The notes: generated by a model not told the origin, from the letters alone. A stretch of 64,000 nt of DNA from Polaromonas sp. SP1 (GCF_003711205.1 NZ_CP031013.1:1833501-1897500); one strand, 5' to 3'. Positions 26,093 to 34,530 are shown, counted from the stretch's first letter. Translations and numbers: made by a program.

Positions 26093-27094
26093 TCAGGCCC
26101 CAGCTAGCACTTTGGCGACAGTGGCGGTGTCTACGTTGCCCCCGCACAGCGTCGTGCCTACGACTTGCCCCTTGAGCTGGTTGCGCTCCTGCATGGCGGC
26201 CGCAAAGCTGGCCGCGCCCGCGCCTTCGGCCACGTTGTGCGTGTCGGCATAGAGGTCACGCATGGCCTGGGCCACCTCATCGTCGGTGACCTTCACGATG
26301 CGATCCAGATGGGGCAGCAGGATGGCCAGTGCCGCAGGGTCGGCGACGCGGCAGGCCATGCCGTCGGCCAGTTGTGTGGTGACTGGCGCCTCTACCACGC
26401 GCCCCGCCGCCAGTGAGTCGGCATAGGTGGTGGCGTGCGCGCTCACCACGCCCACGATGCGCAGCGTGCGGCCCAGCGCCAGCTTGGCGGCGATCGCCGA
26501 GCACGCGCCCGAGCCCTGGCCGATGGGCACATAGACAACGTCGAGTTTCGGCACGGCCAGCATGAACTCCCACCAGTAGGTCGCCACACCGCGCAGCAGA
26601 CCGGCATCAAAGCTGGGCACCATGTGGGCGCCACGTTCCGCGGCCAGCGCCATCGCAAACTCACGGCTGGCCTGGAAGTCGTCGCCGTGTTCGACCAGGG
26701 TGACGCCCAGTGCGCGCATGGCGGCGTTTTTCTCGACCGAGTTGCCGTGCGGAACCACGATGGTGCAAGGCACGCCGTGCGCACGCGCGGCCCAGCCAAT
26801 GCTCTGGCCGTGGTTGCCACGTGTGGCGCTGATGACTTCTTTCGGCATCTCGCCGCGCTGCTTCAGGCCGTCAAAGTAGGTGAGGCCGCCACGCAGCTTG
26901 AACGCGCCCACCGGCGTGTGGTTCTCATGCTTGATCCAGCAGTCGGTGCCCAGCCGCTGGCTGGAGAGGCCCCAGCGGTATTGCGGCGTGGCCTGGAACT
27001 CGCGGTAGACGACGCGCGCCGCGTCTTCAATCTCTTGCAGCGAAGGCAGCATGGGGTCCGCCAGCATCGGGGCGCGGTCGAGGACGGCGCTCAT
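26093..27094 (-). CDS. Threonine/serine dehydratase-like PLP enzyme
   Basis: 333 residues, the length of catabolic-type dehydratases without an ACT regulatory domain. Fold type II PLP enzyme: the cofactor lysine is K66 in HTPVGAFKLRGG, the substrate loop is SATRGNHGQSIGWAA, and the phosphate-binding glycines are PIGQGSGACS. The expected reaction is deamination of threonine or serine to a 2-oxo acid and ammonia; a related hydroxy-amino acid is possible. The start overlaps the end of the upstream LysE gene by four bases (ATGA), so the two are translationally coupled. This pairing of deaminase and amino-acid exporter fits control of amino acid excess. Confidence 0.9.
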   Translation of the reverse strand: MSAVLDRAPMLADPMLPSLQEIEDAARVVYREFQATPQYRWGLSSQRLGTDCWIKHENHTPVGAFKLRGGLTYFDGLKQRGEMPKEVISATRGNHGQSIGWAARAHGVPCTIVVPHGNSVEKNAAMRALGVTLVEHGDDFQASREFAMALAAERGAHMVPSFDAGLLRGVATYWWEFMLAVPKLDVVYVPIGQGSGACSAIAAKLALGRTLRIVGVVSAHATTYADSLAAGRVVEAPVTTQLADGMACRVADPAALAILLPHLDRIVKVTDDEVAQAMRDLYADTHNVAEGAGAASFAAAMQERNQLKGQVVGTTLCGGNVDTATVAKVLAGA

Positions 27095-27729
27095 TGGGTC
27101 GCCCTCTTTTCAGCCAGCAGGCGCAGCGCCAGCAGACCCAGCACCGTGCCCATCACGTAGCGCTGCACGCGCATCCAGCTGATGTTGCGGTTCAGGAAAC
27201 CGGCAATCGCCGCGGCAAAGCAGATCAGCACCGTGTTCACCGTGGTGCTGACGCTGATCTGCACGGCGCCCAAGGTGAGGCTTTGCAGCAGCAGGTCGCC
27301 GCGCTCGGGGTGCAAAAACTGCGGAAAAAACGAGAGGTAAAACATCGCGACCTTGGGGTTGAGCAAGTTGGTCATAAAGCCCATGAGGAAGAGCGTGCGC
27401 GGCGGGTCGTTGGGCAGTTCGCGTGTTTCAAACGGCGCCAGGCCGCCGGGCTTGACGGCCTGCCAGGCCATCCACAGCAAATAGGCCGCGCCCGCCACCT
27501 TGATCGCATCAAAAGCCAGCGGCACGGCCAGCAACAGCGCCGTCAAGCCGAAAGACGCGGCCAGCAGGTGCACGACAAAGCCCAAGGCCACGCCACTGAG
27601 GGAAATCAACCCGGCGCGAGGCCCCTGGCACAGCGTGCGCGAGATGCAATAAATCATGTTAGGCCCGGGCGTGAGCACCAGCACCAGGGCGGCGAGGGCA
27701 AACCAGGCGAGTTCGGTAGCAGTAAACAT
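27091..27729 (-). CDS. LysE/RhtB-family amino acid exporter (first of three)
   Basis: 212 residues, about six membrane helices. Signatures: LVLTPGPNMIYCISRTLCQGPRAG at about 18-41 and LMGFMTNLLNPKVAMFYLSFFPQF at about 113-136, both typical of RhtB/LysE exporters. It should export an amino acid or analogue across the inner membrane; the substrate is not deducible. The start is the ATG at 27729 with AAGGAG about a dozen bases upstream, a little far. It lies seven bases after the VOC gene and overlaps the threonine dehydratase start (ATGA). Confidence 0.9.
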   Translation of the reverse strand: MFTATELAWFALAALVLVLTPGPNMIYCISRTLCQGPRAGLISLSGVALGFVVHLLAASFGLTALLLAVPLAFDAIKVAGAAYLLWMAWQAVKPGGLAPFETRELPNDPPRTLFLMGFMTNLLNPKVAMFYLSFFPQFLHPERGDLLLQSLTLGAVQISVSTTVNTVLICFAAAIAGFLNRNISWMRVQRYVMGTVLGLLALRLLAEKRATQ

Positions 27730-27736
27730 ATAGGAC

Positions 27737-28450
27737 CTAGGCTCCTTGTGATTCCAGCGTGACGAGGCCACGCGGCGTCTGCAGCGTGGCGATGAGATTG
27801 GGCGGGCCTTGCGACAGACCCACACCCGAAAGACCGATGGCTTCATAACCGCCGCGCAGCGCATCGGGCCGCGGGTGGCTGGCGTGCAGCGACTGCAGCG
27901 TGACGCCCGACGGCGCCATGCCATCGGCCGGGTGCACATCGCCCCACTGGATCAGCGTGGGCAGCGCGCCGTAAAACAGCCGCTGGCCGTCTTCGCGCAC
28001 GGTGATCTTCCAGCTCAGCAGGCCTTGCGGCGTCATGCGCGAGGCCTCGAGCACTTCACCGCGGTCCAGCCCCAAACGGGAGAGTGCCCTCACGGCCGCG
28101 CCCACGCGGGGGGTCGACGCCACAAAGTGTGCGAGCTGCGGGCCGGTCTTGCCCAGGCGCAGCTGCAGCTCCTGATCATCAAGGTCAAACCAGCGCCTGG
28201 CCGGTGCTGTGCGTGGACTTTTTGCTCCTGAATTGATAGCAATGATCTCGAAATAAGCACGCGCAAAGGCCGGTGACGCCACGGTGAACAAGCGGTTGTG
28301 CGTGCCCATCAGCCCGTGTTCGCCGCCCGGTCCGGGTGTGATGCCGAGCACGCGTTCGCACCACTGCACGCCCTGGTCCAGGCTGGCGGCGACGACCACG
28401 AGGTGGTCGACCTGCGAGGCCAGCGGCGGAGATGCGGTGGTCGTTTCCAT
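27737..28450 (-). CDS. Glyoxalase-like (VOC, PF13468-type) protein
   Basis: 237 residues. The N-terminus is a glyoxalase-like domain: QVDHLVVVAASLDQGVQWCERVLGITPGPGGEHGLMGTHNRLF. The C-terminal part (GGYEAIGLSGVGLSQGPPNLIATLQTPRGLVTLES) is a second half typical of this longer group. Substrate and metal are unknown. A 17-bp repeat module at 28224-28240 encodes AINSGA at residues 71-76, next to a low-complexity KSPRTAPARR stretch; this looks like an insertion tolerated in a surface loop. It lies between the phzF-like gene (9 bp) and a LysE gene (7 bp). Confidence 0.75.
   Translation of the reverse strand: METTTASPPLASQVDHLVVVAASLDQGVQWCERVLGITPGPGGEHGLMGTHNRLFTVASPAFARAYFEIIAINSGAKSPRTAPARRWFDLDDQELQLRLGKTGPQLAHFVASTPRVGAAVRALSRLGLDRGEVLEASRMTPQGLLSWKITVREDGQRLFYGALPTLIQWGDVHPADGMAPSGVTLQSLHASHPRPDALRGGYEAIGLSGVGLSQGPPNLIATLQTPRGLVTLESQGA
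28224..28240 (+). repeat. 17-bp repeat module, half copy G (inside VOC gene)
   Basis: GCTCCTGAATTGATAGC, identical to the 17-bp module of copy E at 50383. The 12-bp palindrome expected 20 bp upstream is not recognisable. Confidence 0.6.
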
Positions 28451-28459
28451 GATGCGTCT

Positions 28460-29374
28460 TTAAACCGTCACGCTGCCGTCGATGCAAGTGACCGATTCGC
28501 CGCCCACCCAGACCTGCCCTGCCGCATCGCGCTCGATGTGCACCTGGCCGGCGCGGCCCAGGCAGACGCCTTGTGAGGCGGTGTAGCGCTCGGGCGCGTG
28601 GCCTTCGGCGATCAGCCACTGGGCCAGGCTCGCGTTCAGGCTGCCGGTCACCGGGTCTTCGTCGATGCCGATGGGGGAAGCGAAGGCGCGCACTTCGAAA
28701 TCAGGTGCGACGGCAGGCGTGGAGGCTGTGAAGGCTTTGGCCTCGCGGTTGGCGCGTGCAATCAGCGGCGCGGTTTCCTCATGCGGGTAGCGCGCCACTA
28801 CGCCGATCTTGGTGCCCAGCTTGGCCAACGCCTTGTGGTCCGGTTTCATTTGCAGCACGGTCTCGGGGCTGTCGAGCAGCAGGCCCATCCACATCGGGCC
28901 GTTGTCCAGGCACTGGGCGGCCAGGATGCTGGTGGCTTTCAGGCCCAGCGCGCCGGCCACCTGCGCCAGCAAGGAGGGGCTGGGTGCAGAGCGCTTGAGC
29001 GCCGGCGCGGCAAACGCCAGGCGCGGGGTGCCTGTCTCACGGCGGATTTTCACCAGGCCCACCTTGCATTCCTGCACGATGAAGTCTTTGCTGTGCGGCT
29101 GCCCTCCGGCTTCGAGCCAGCTGTGGCAGCTGCCCAGCGTGGGGTGGCCGGCAAAAGGCAGCTCGCCGCCGGGTGTGAAGATGCGCACGCTGTAATCGGC
29201 CGACACATCGGTGGGCGGCAGCAGGAAAGTGGTCTCCGAAAGATTGGTCCATTTGGCAAAGCGCTGCATGGCGTCGTCGTCCAGGCCGGCGCCGTCCATC
29301 ACCACGGCCAGGGGGTTGCCGAAGTAAGGGATGGGGGTGAACACGTCGACTTGCTTGAATGCGCGCTGCTTCAT
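28460..29374 (-). CDS. PhzF-family isomerase/epimerase-like protein
   Basis: 304 residues, the normal family length, with the duplicated diaminopimelate-epimerase-like fold. It begins FKQVDVFTPIPYFGNPLAVVMD. The conserved glutamate is E47 in KWTNLSETTFLLPP, followed by VRIFTPGGELPFAGHPTLGS, and the C-terminal half has IDEDPVTGSLNASLAQWL with GRAGQVHIERDAAG. PhzF in phenazine synthesis isomerises DHHA; most homologues outside phenazine clusters have unknown substrates, and no phenazine genes are seen here. It sits 48 bp after the GST gene, in the same run. Confidence 0.9.
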   Translation of the reverse strand: MKQRAFKQVDVFTPIPYFGNPLAVVMDGAGLDDDAMQRFAKWTNLSETTFLLPPTDVSADYSVRIFTPGGELPFAGHPTLGSCHSWLEAGGQPHSKDFIVQECKVGLVKIRRETGTPRLAFAAPALKRSAPSPSLLAQVAGALGLKATSILAAQCLDNGPMWMGLLLDSPETVLQMKPDHKALAKLGTKIGVVARYPHEETAPLIARANREAKAFTASTPAVAPDFEVRAFASPIGIDEDPVTGSLNASLAQWLIAEGHAPERYTASQGVCLGRAGQVHIERDAAGQVWVGGESVTCIDGSVTV

Positions 29375-29422
29375 GGGGGCTTTCAGGTTTCCGGTTGAGT
29401 TTGAAGATACGGGTTGAACGAT

Positions 29423-30043
29423 TTATGACAGGGGCAAATCCAGCACGCCGCGCGTAGCGGGCCGCGCCAGGATGTTTTGGTACCAGCGGTCCAGGTGCGT
29501 GCGCGTGGCACGCGGCTGCGGCAGGCCAAACCAGCGGTGCATCTCGCAGGCCAGCGGGATGTCGGCCATGCCGAAGCGCTCGCCGCCGATATAGGCGTTA
29601 TGGGCCAGGTGCCCGTCCAGCAGGTCCAGCAGCGCCTCGGTGGCGGCTACCGACTGCGCGATCAACGCCGGGTTGCGCTGCTCTGCCGGCGTGCGGATCC
29701 ACTGGATAAAAGCGGCGCGCCCGGCCGGGTTGAAGGTGGTCTGCTGCCAGTCCATCCATTGTTCGGCGGCAAAACGCTCCGGCAAACCCACAGGGTAAAA
29801 ATCACCGGGTGAATGTTTGGCGCAGAGGTAGCGCACGATGACGTTGGACTCCCAGACGCGTACTTCGCCATCTTCCATCAATGGCACCAGTCCGTTCGGG
29901 TTCTTGCGCCTGTAGTCCGCCTCTTGCACGATGCCGAATTGGCCGCCCGCATCGGTGCGCTGCATCGTCAGGCCCAGCTCCTGCGTGGCCCACACCACCT
30001 TGCGGACATTGATGGAGCTCAGGCGCCCCCAGAGATGCAGCAT
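29423..30043 (-). CDS. Glutathione S-transferase family protein
   Basis: 206 residues from the ATG at 30043, with AAAGGAA upstream and only two bases after the LysE stop. The N-terminal thioredoxin-like domain is MLHLWGRLSSINVRKVVWATQELGL, with the NPNGLVPLMEDGEVRVWESNVIVRYL glutathione-binding region, where SN follows the cis-proline. The C-terminal helical domain contains GGERFGMADIPLACEMHRW. The serine in GRLSSINVRK is the likely activating residue. It probably detoxifies electrophiles; the specific substrate is unknown. Confidence 0.9.
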   Translation of the reverse strand: MLHLWGRLSSINVRKVVWATQELGLTMQRTDAGGQFGIVQEADYRRKNPNGLVPLMEDGEVRVWESNVIVRYLCAKHSPGDFYPVGLPERFAAEQWMDWQQTTFNPAGRAAFIQWIRTPAEQRNPALIAQSVAATEALLDLLDGHLAHNAYIGGERFGMADIPLACEMHRWFGLPQPRATRTHLDRWYQNILARPATRGVLDLPLS

Positions 30044-30045
30044 GG

Positions 30046-30684
30046 TCAGATTCCTTTGGAGGGACGGTCCAGCAACAACAGCCGCAGCGCGAGCCCGGCC
30101 ATGACAAGCGCCAGAAAGCCGCGCTGGAATTTCGCGGCGCCGGGCCTCGCCTGCAGGCGGCGGCCGATCTGCCCGCTGAAAGCGCCCAGCACGGTGTTGA
30201 ACACCAGCGCCATCAACGACAGGATGACACCGAGCATCAGCAACTGCAGCGTGACATGGCCGCGCGCCGGGTTCACGAACTGCGGCAGGAACACCATGAA
30301 GAACAGCAGCGCCTTGGGATTGACCAGGTTGTTCAGCAAGGCCATGCGAACGATGCGCGCAAAGCCTGCGGGCTGCGCTTCGGCGGCATGGCGTGCGCCG
30401 CCCGGCCGCAAGGCCTGCCACGCGAGCCACAACAGATACACGGCACCGGCATAACGCAGCACATCAAACGAGGGCGGCCAGGCCGCGACCAGCGCGGTCA
30501 CGCCGGTGGCGGCGCAGAGTGTGTGGACCAGGTCCGCCGCCGAGATGCCGACGGCCGCCGCAAAACCGCCGCGCGTTCCGTGCGCCAGGCCATGCGACAA
30601 GACAAAGGCCATGTTGGGGCCGGGCGACAAGAAAAGCGCCAGCACCGCCAACACGAACAGCGACAGCGTGCCCGTGTCTATCAT
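30046..30684 (-). CDS. LysE/RhtB-family amino acid exporter (second of three)
   Basis: 212 residues, about six membrane helices. Signatures: LALFLSPGPNMAFVLSHGLAHGTRGG at about 15-40 and MALLNNLVNPKALLFFMVFLPQFVNP at about 113-138. The start overlaps the aminotransferase stop by four bases (ATGA) and the GST start is two bases after its stop, so translation is coupled on both sides. It is distinct in sequence from the exporter at 27091, suggesting different substrates rather than a recent duplication. It probably exports the substrate or product of the coupled aminotransferase, by inference. Confidence 0.9.
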   Translation of the reverse strand: MIDTGTLSLFVLAVLALFLSPGPNMAFVLSHGLAHGTRGGFAAAVGISAADLVHTLCAATGVTALVAAWPPSFDVLRYAGAVYLLWLAWQALRPGGARHAAEAQPAGFARIVRMALLNNLVNPKALLFFMVFLPQFVNPARGHVTLQLLMLGVILSLMALVFNTVLGAFSGQIGRRLQARPGAAKFQRGFLALVMAGLALRLLLLDRPSKGI

Positions 30685-31883
30685 GCGGCCGCACGCAGTT
30701 CAGGAACGCCGGTGGGCAGCTGCTCACGGATGGCCGCGGCCAGCGCGGCGATGCCGATGTTGATCTGCTCAGCGCTGGACGTGACAAAGGACAGGCGCAA
30801 GGTACGTGCATCGGCATGGTCGGCATAGAAAGCCCAGCCGGGCACAAAAGCCACATTGCGCTCCACCGCCTTGGGCAGCAGGTCGATGGCGTTCATGCCT
30901 TCAGGCAGCCGCACCCACAAAAACATGCCGCCGGCCGGCGTGTTCCAGCTCACGCCTTCGGGCATGTCGCGTTTCATCGCGGCCAGCATGGCGTCGCGCT
31001 GCGATTTGTAGAGCGCGCGGATGGTGGGCACGTGGCGCTCCAGGAAGTTGTCCTTCATGGTCTCGACCACCATGCGCTGGTTAAAGCCCGGCGTGTGCAG
31101 GTCGGCCGCCTGCTTGGCCTGCAGCAGCTTGGGGTACAGCGACTTGGGCGCGACCAGGAAACCCAGGCGCAGGCCGGGCGCGAGGATTTTGGAGAACGAG
31201 CCCATGTAGACACAGCCTTCGGGGTTGCGCGCAGTCAGCGGCAACGGCGGTGGGGTGTCAAACCACAGGTCGCCATAAGGGTTGTCCTCCACGATGGGCA
31301 GACCCAGGCGCGCGGCCTCGGCGCTCAGCGCGGCGCGGCGCGCTTCGCTCATGGTGCGGCCGGTGGGGTTCTGGAAGTTGGGCAGCACATAAAAGAAACG
31401 CGCGCCGGCGGCCTTGCTGGCCAGGTCGGCGATGTCCACACCTTCGTCGTCGCTGGCCACGCCCACGACTTCAGGCTCCATCGGCGTGAAGGCCTGCAGC
31501 GCGCCCAGGTAGGTCGGCGTTTCCACCAGCACGCGGCTGCCTTCGTCGATCAGGATTTTGGCGATCAGGTCCAGGCCCTGCTGGGAGCCGGTGGTGATCA
31601 AGACCTGCGCCGGATCCACCTCCCAGGGCAGCATGGCGGCGACCATCTCGCGCAGCGGCGCATAGCCTTCGCTGGCCGCGTACTGCAGCGCGGCGTGGCC
31701 GTCTTCGCGCAGCACCTTGTCGCAGGCTTCGCGAAAGGCGGCGACCGGAAAGGTCTTGGGTGAGGGCAGGCCGCCGGCAAAACTGATGATGCCGGGCTTC
31801 TCGGTGACCTTGAGGATCTCGCGGATCACCGAAGGGTTCATCTTGTGGGCGCGCTGCGCCTGGGTCCATTCCATCTTGCTCAT
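30681..31883 (-). CDS. PLP-dependent class I/II aminotransferase (2-aminoadipate/MocR-like type)
   Basis: 400 residues from the ATG at 31883, supported by AAGGAGG nine bases upstream. The cofactor lysine is K232 in MGSFSKILAPGLRLGF. Other family marks: SFAGGLPSPKTFP at 34-46, ITTGSQQGLDLIAKIL, VLPNFQNPTGRTMS and VEDNPYGDLW. This is the LysN/2-aminoadipate aminotransferase group, which transfers amino groups from aromatic, branched or aminoadipate-type amino acids to a 2-oxo acid. The exact substrate is unknown. One base separates it from the upstream cupin gene, and the downstream LysE exporter overlaps it. Confidence 0.9.
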   Translation of the reverse strand: MSKMEWTQAQRAHKMNPSVIREILKVTEKPGIISFAGGLPSPKTFPVAAFREACDKVLREDGHAALQYAASEGYAPLREMVAAMLPWEVDPAQVLITTGSQQGLDLIAKILIDEGSRVLVETPTYLGALQAFTPMEPEVVGVASDDEGVDIADLASKAAGARFFYVLPNFQNPTGRTMSEARRAALSAEAARLGLPIVEDNPYGDLWFDTPPPLPLTARNPEGCVYMGSFSKILAPGLRLGFLVAPKSLYPKLLQAKQAADLHTPGFNQRMVVETMKDNFLERHVPTIRALYKSQRDAMLAAMKRDMPEGVSWNTPAGGMFLWVRLPEGMNAIDLLPKAVERNVAFVPGWAFYADHADARTLRLSFVTSSAEQINIGIAALAAAIREQLPTGVPELRAAA

Positions 31884-31884
31884 C

Positions 31885-32232
31885 TCACTCTCCTCCTTGG
31901 GGGCCGTAAAACACAACCCATGTCACAAAATCCTTGCTGAAATTTTCGAAGCGATGCTCCACGCCGGCACCCACAAAAAACGCATCGCCGGCGCCGGCCT
32001 TATAACGCTGGCCGTTAATGATGATCTCACCATCACCGCGATGTACAAAATACAGCTCGTCCTGGCTGTGCGGCTGCTGGCGGTCGCGCCCGTCCTGGTT
32101 GCTGCCCGGTGCAAACACTTCCACGCTCATGCTGCCATTGGCTATGACCTGCATAAACGGAACTCCCTCCGGATAGGCGCCTGCCGGCGCGCCGGGCAGG
32201 CGGTCGATGGCGTGCTGGATACTGGCTTTCAT
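31885..32232 (-). CDS. Cupin-domain protein
   Basis: 115 residues from the ATG at 32232. A single cupin barrel: the first motif is HSQDELYFVHRGDGEIIINGQ, with DELYFV in place of the usual second histidine, and the second is AGDAFFVGAGVEHRFENFSKDF. With H, E and H retained, a metal site is plausible. It could be a dioxygenase, isomerase or sugar/amino-acid-binding protein; sequence does not decide. The stop is one base before the aminotransferase ATG and the start one base after the stop of the second cupin gene. Confidence 0.85.
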   Translation of the reverse strand: MKASIQHAIDRLPGAPAGAYPEGVPFMQVIANGSMSVEVFAPGSNQDGRDRQQPHSQDELYFVHRGDGEIIINGQRYKAGAGDAFFVGAGVEHRFENFSKDFVTWVVFYGPQGGE

Positions 32233-32233
32233 A

Positions 32234-32563
32234 TCAGTCAACGACAAATAAGGTTGCGCCTTGGGGCGAAGTGGAGCGGTGCGCTTCGGCCTGGTCGGCC
32301 ACCTGATAGCTCATGCCGGGCTCCAGCGTGAAGCGGCGGCCGTCTTCCAGCTCGGTGTGCAACTGCCCCTGCAGGCACAGCAGGATATGGCCTTTTTTGC
32401 ACCAGTGGTCTGACACATAACCCGGCGTGTACTCGACCATGCGCACACGCACGTCGCCAAATGTCTGGGTGCGCCAGAAGGCCTTGCCTTCCAGCGCCGA
32501 ATGCTCGGTGCGGGCCACAGCCGACCAGTCGGTGGTGCCGAAGGGGATGTTGGCGATGTTCAT
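32234..32563 (-). CDS. DHCW-motif-type cupin-fold protein
   Basis: 109 residues. It begins MNIANIPFGTTDWSAVARTEHSALEGKAFWRTQTFGDVRVRMVEYTPGY and carries VSDHWCKKGHILLCLQGQLHTELEDGRRFTLEPGMSYQVAD. The DHWC tetrad followed by KKGH is characteristic of a small cupin-like group named for that motif. Its activity is not known to me. Start and upstream stop overlap by four bases (ATGA) with the monooxygenase-like gene, and the next cupin follows after one base. Confidence 0.82.
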   Translation of the reverse strand: MNIANIPFGTTDWSAVARTEHSALEGKAFWRTQTFGDVRVRMVEYTPGYVSDHWCKKGHILLCLQGQLHTELEDGRRFTLEPGMSYQVADQAEAHRSTSPQGATLFVVD

Positions 32564-32907
32564 GCGGGCACCCCCTGGCTGCGGTCGCGCTGGTTGGGCG
32601 TGATGTGCGCGATGGTGCCGTCGCCATAAGAGCGCAGCACCTGTGCGATGACGATGTGAAAGCCCTTGTACCACTCGGTGTACTGGCGTTTGGCCTCCAG
32701 GTGCTTCGGGTGCGCGGAGAAGGTGCGCAGCGCCTCCAGGTTGTCCCAGAAGTAGGTCGCGTTGTTGCGCACACCGTCGGGAGAGCGCCAGGTCTCCGCG
32801 CCCAGGTAGCCGGGCGTGGCGAGGGCGGCCTCTTCGATCAGTGCGTCGAGCGCGTGAAAGCGCTCGTCGTAAGTACCGGGCTCAAAAATAAAGGCGGCGG
32901 AGTACAT
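32560..32907 (-). CDS. Antibiotic-biosynthesis-monooxygenase-like (ABM) small protein
   Basis: 115 residues with a dimeric alpha/beta-barrel look: YSAAFIFEPGTYDERFHALDALIEEAALATPGYLGAETWRSPDG, then TYFWDNLEALRTFSAHPKHLEAKRQY. That order (strand, helix, GYLG strand, then W at the helix) is typical of ABM-type haem-degrading or quinone-forming small enzymes, but family members differ widely. Function here is unknown. Coupled by overlap to both neighbours: one base with the EamA gene and four with the DHCW cupin. Confidence 0.7.
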   Translation of the reverse strand: MYSAAFIFEPGTYDERFHALDALIEEAALATPGYLGAETWRSPDGVRNNATYFWDNLEALRTFSAHPKHLEAKRQYTEWYKGFHIVIAQVLRSYGDGTIAHITPNQRDRSQGVPA

Positions 32908-33854
32908 CAGGTCTTCCCGGGTTGCAGCAATGGATCGGGTGTGGCGCTGGAGGGGTGAACCGGCATTTTCTTGCCGATGAACACCGTGGCGATGACTGCC
33001 AGTCCAAAGCCGACGGTCACAGCGTCCAGGCTTTCACCCAGCAGCGGCACGGCAAACAGCATGGACAAAAAGGGTTGCACCAATTGCACCTGGCTCACGC
33101 GCACCGTGCCGCCCAGTGCCAGGCCGCGGTACCAGGCAAAAAAGCCCAGCCACATCGAGAACACCGCCACGTAGCCAAAGCCCCACCAGGCGGAGGCCTT
33201 GATCGCACCGGCCGGCCAGCTGAAGGCGGCCAGCGGCAGCGTCAGCGGCAGGGAGATCAACAGCGCCCAGCAGATCACGTGCTCGGCCTGCATGTGCTGC
33301 GAGAGTTTGGCGCCGTAGCCGTAGCCTACGGCAGCGCACAGCACGGCGGCCAGCAGCAGCAGGTCGGCGGCGCTGATGGAGAGGCCTGACCCGGTGTTGC
33401 CCGATCGCAGGATGGCAAACGCCACCACCAGCGCGCTGCCCGCGGCGGCGCACAGCCAGAAGCCGATGGATGGGCGCTGGCGGTGCAGCAGCGCGCCGAC
33501 GGCCGCGGTGGCCAGCGGCAAGGCGCCGATGATCACGGCGGCATGCATGGCCTCCACGTAACGCATGGCGATCGAGGTGAAGAGCGGAAAGCCGAACACC
33601 ACGCCGCCCGCGGTGATGGCCAGCGGCCACCAGTCTTCACGCCGCGGCAGGGGCGCACGCGTGGCCAGCAAAAACACCGCCGACAGACCCGCGGCCACCA
33701 CAGCCCGGCCCAGCGCGATGAAAATGCCCGACATCTGCGGCGCATCGGCCGTGCCCACGGCCAGGCGCGTCATCGGCAGCGTGACCGAGAAGATCACGAT
33801 GCCCAGCAGGCCCAGCCACAGCCCTCTGGTGATTTGTGCGGTGTTGGGGTTCAT
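32907..33854 (-). CDS. EamA/DMT-family transporter
   Basis: 315 residues with ten hydrophobic helices in two five-helix halves, an inner-membrane drug/metabolite exporter. The second half contains CWALLISLPLTLPLAAFSWP and GLALGGTVRVSQVQLVQPFLSMLFAVPLLGESL, typical of the EamA repeat. Substrates of this family include amino acids and nucleosides; this one is not known. It overlaps the upstream LysE gene by four bases (ATGA) and the downstream gene by one, so it belongs to the same transcript. It makes a fourth exporter in this array. Confidence 0.9.
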   Translation of the reverse strand: MNPNTAQITRGLWLGLLGIVIFSVTLPMTRLAVGTADAPQMSGIFIALGRAVVAAGLSAVFLLATRAPLPRREDWWPLAITAGGVVFGFPLFTSIAMRYVEAMHAAVIIGALPLATAAVGALLHRQRPSIGFWLCAAAGSALVVAFAILRSGNTGSGLSISAADLLLLAAVLCAAVGYGYGAKLSQHMQAEHVICWALLISLPLTLPLAAFSWPAGAIKASAWWGFGYVAVFSMWLGFFAWYRGLALGGTVRVSQVQLVQPFLSMLFAVPLLGESLDAVTVGFGLAVIATVFIGKKMPVHPSSATPDPLLQPGKT

Positions 33855-34462
33855 ATAAAGAGCATCCAGACGGCTGTGACCACCAGCACCCCGGCCATCA
33901 CGTAGTTAAAGCAGCGCAGCCGCAGGCCGCTGCCGGCCGGGCCGGTGAGCCAGTCGCGCAGCAGCGAGCCGGCCAGCGCGTAGACCATGTTGCTCACAAA
34001 GGCGTACGCCAGCATCACGGGCAGCACGATGGCCAGGCGCATGGCGGGGCCTTCGCGCCCGGCGATCCAGCCGCTGACGATGGCCAGCGCGAGCATCCAG
34101 GCCTTGATGTTGACGAACTGCAGCGCCGCACCCTGCCAGAAGGTGACGTTCAGCCGGTCTGCATCGGCCTGGCTGAGCTGGCGTGACTGCGACACCTTGA
34201 AGGCCAGCCACAGCAGGTAGGCCACGCCGATGATCTTGACGGCCCAGCTGAGCAGCGGCACCGCCACCACCAGCGCACCCAGGCCCAGCGCGCACACCAG
34301 CAGCAGCGCGCCCCAGCCCACCGGCACGGCGCAGACAAACGGCAGCGCACGTCTGAACCCATGGTTGGCGCCGAGCGCGGTCGACAGCGTCGTGTTGGGT
34401 CCCGGCGAGAAGCTCATCGCCGTGGCCAGCACCAGTAAAGCCGTAAATTCTTGCCAATTCAT
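33851..34462 (-). CDS. LysE/RhtB-family amino acid exporter (third; first gene of the array)
   Basis: 203 residues from the ATG at 34462; an in-frame GTG three codons earlier is possible. Marks: ATAMSFSPGPNTTLSTALGANHGFRR at about 13-38 and QGAALQFVNIKAWMLALAIVSG, where the usual NPK reads NIK. About six helices. This is the promoter-proximal gene of the fourteen-gene minus-strand run and is divergent from the MocR regulator across 133 bp that carry operator-like repeats. Control by MocR is therefore likely. Confidence 0.9.
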   Translation of the reverse strand: MNWQEFTALLVLATAMSFSPGPNTTLSTALGANHGFRRALPFVCAVPVGWGALLLVCALGLGALVVAVPLLSWAVKIIGVAYLLWLAFKVSQSRQLSQADADRLNVTFWQGAALQFVNIKAWMLALAIVSGWIAGREGPAMRLAIVLPVMLAYAFVSNMVYALAGSLLRDWLTGPAGSGLRLRCFNYVMAGVLVVTAVWMLFI

Positions 34463-34485
34463 GCTGCCCACTTTATAGTTGAAAG

Positions 34486-34530
34486 CAGTACACCACCAGT
34501 ACAGTTATAGGCACAAATCCTAAAACTGTA
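34486..34530. promoter_or_regulatory. Candidate MocR operator between lysE and the mocR-type gene
   Basis: Direct repeat CAGTACA at 34486-34492 and 34497-34503 (11-bp period), merging into an inverted repeat TACAGTTATAGG (34500-34511) / CCTAAAACTGTA (34519-34530), 11 of 12 positions paired, 7-bp spacer. Position and form suit a MocR-type regulator and divergent control. Confidence 0.6.

Noticed and set aside
28460..29374. PhzF-like gene as evidence for phenazine synthesis
   Set aside because: No other phenazine genes are present; most PhzF homologues have other roles.
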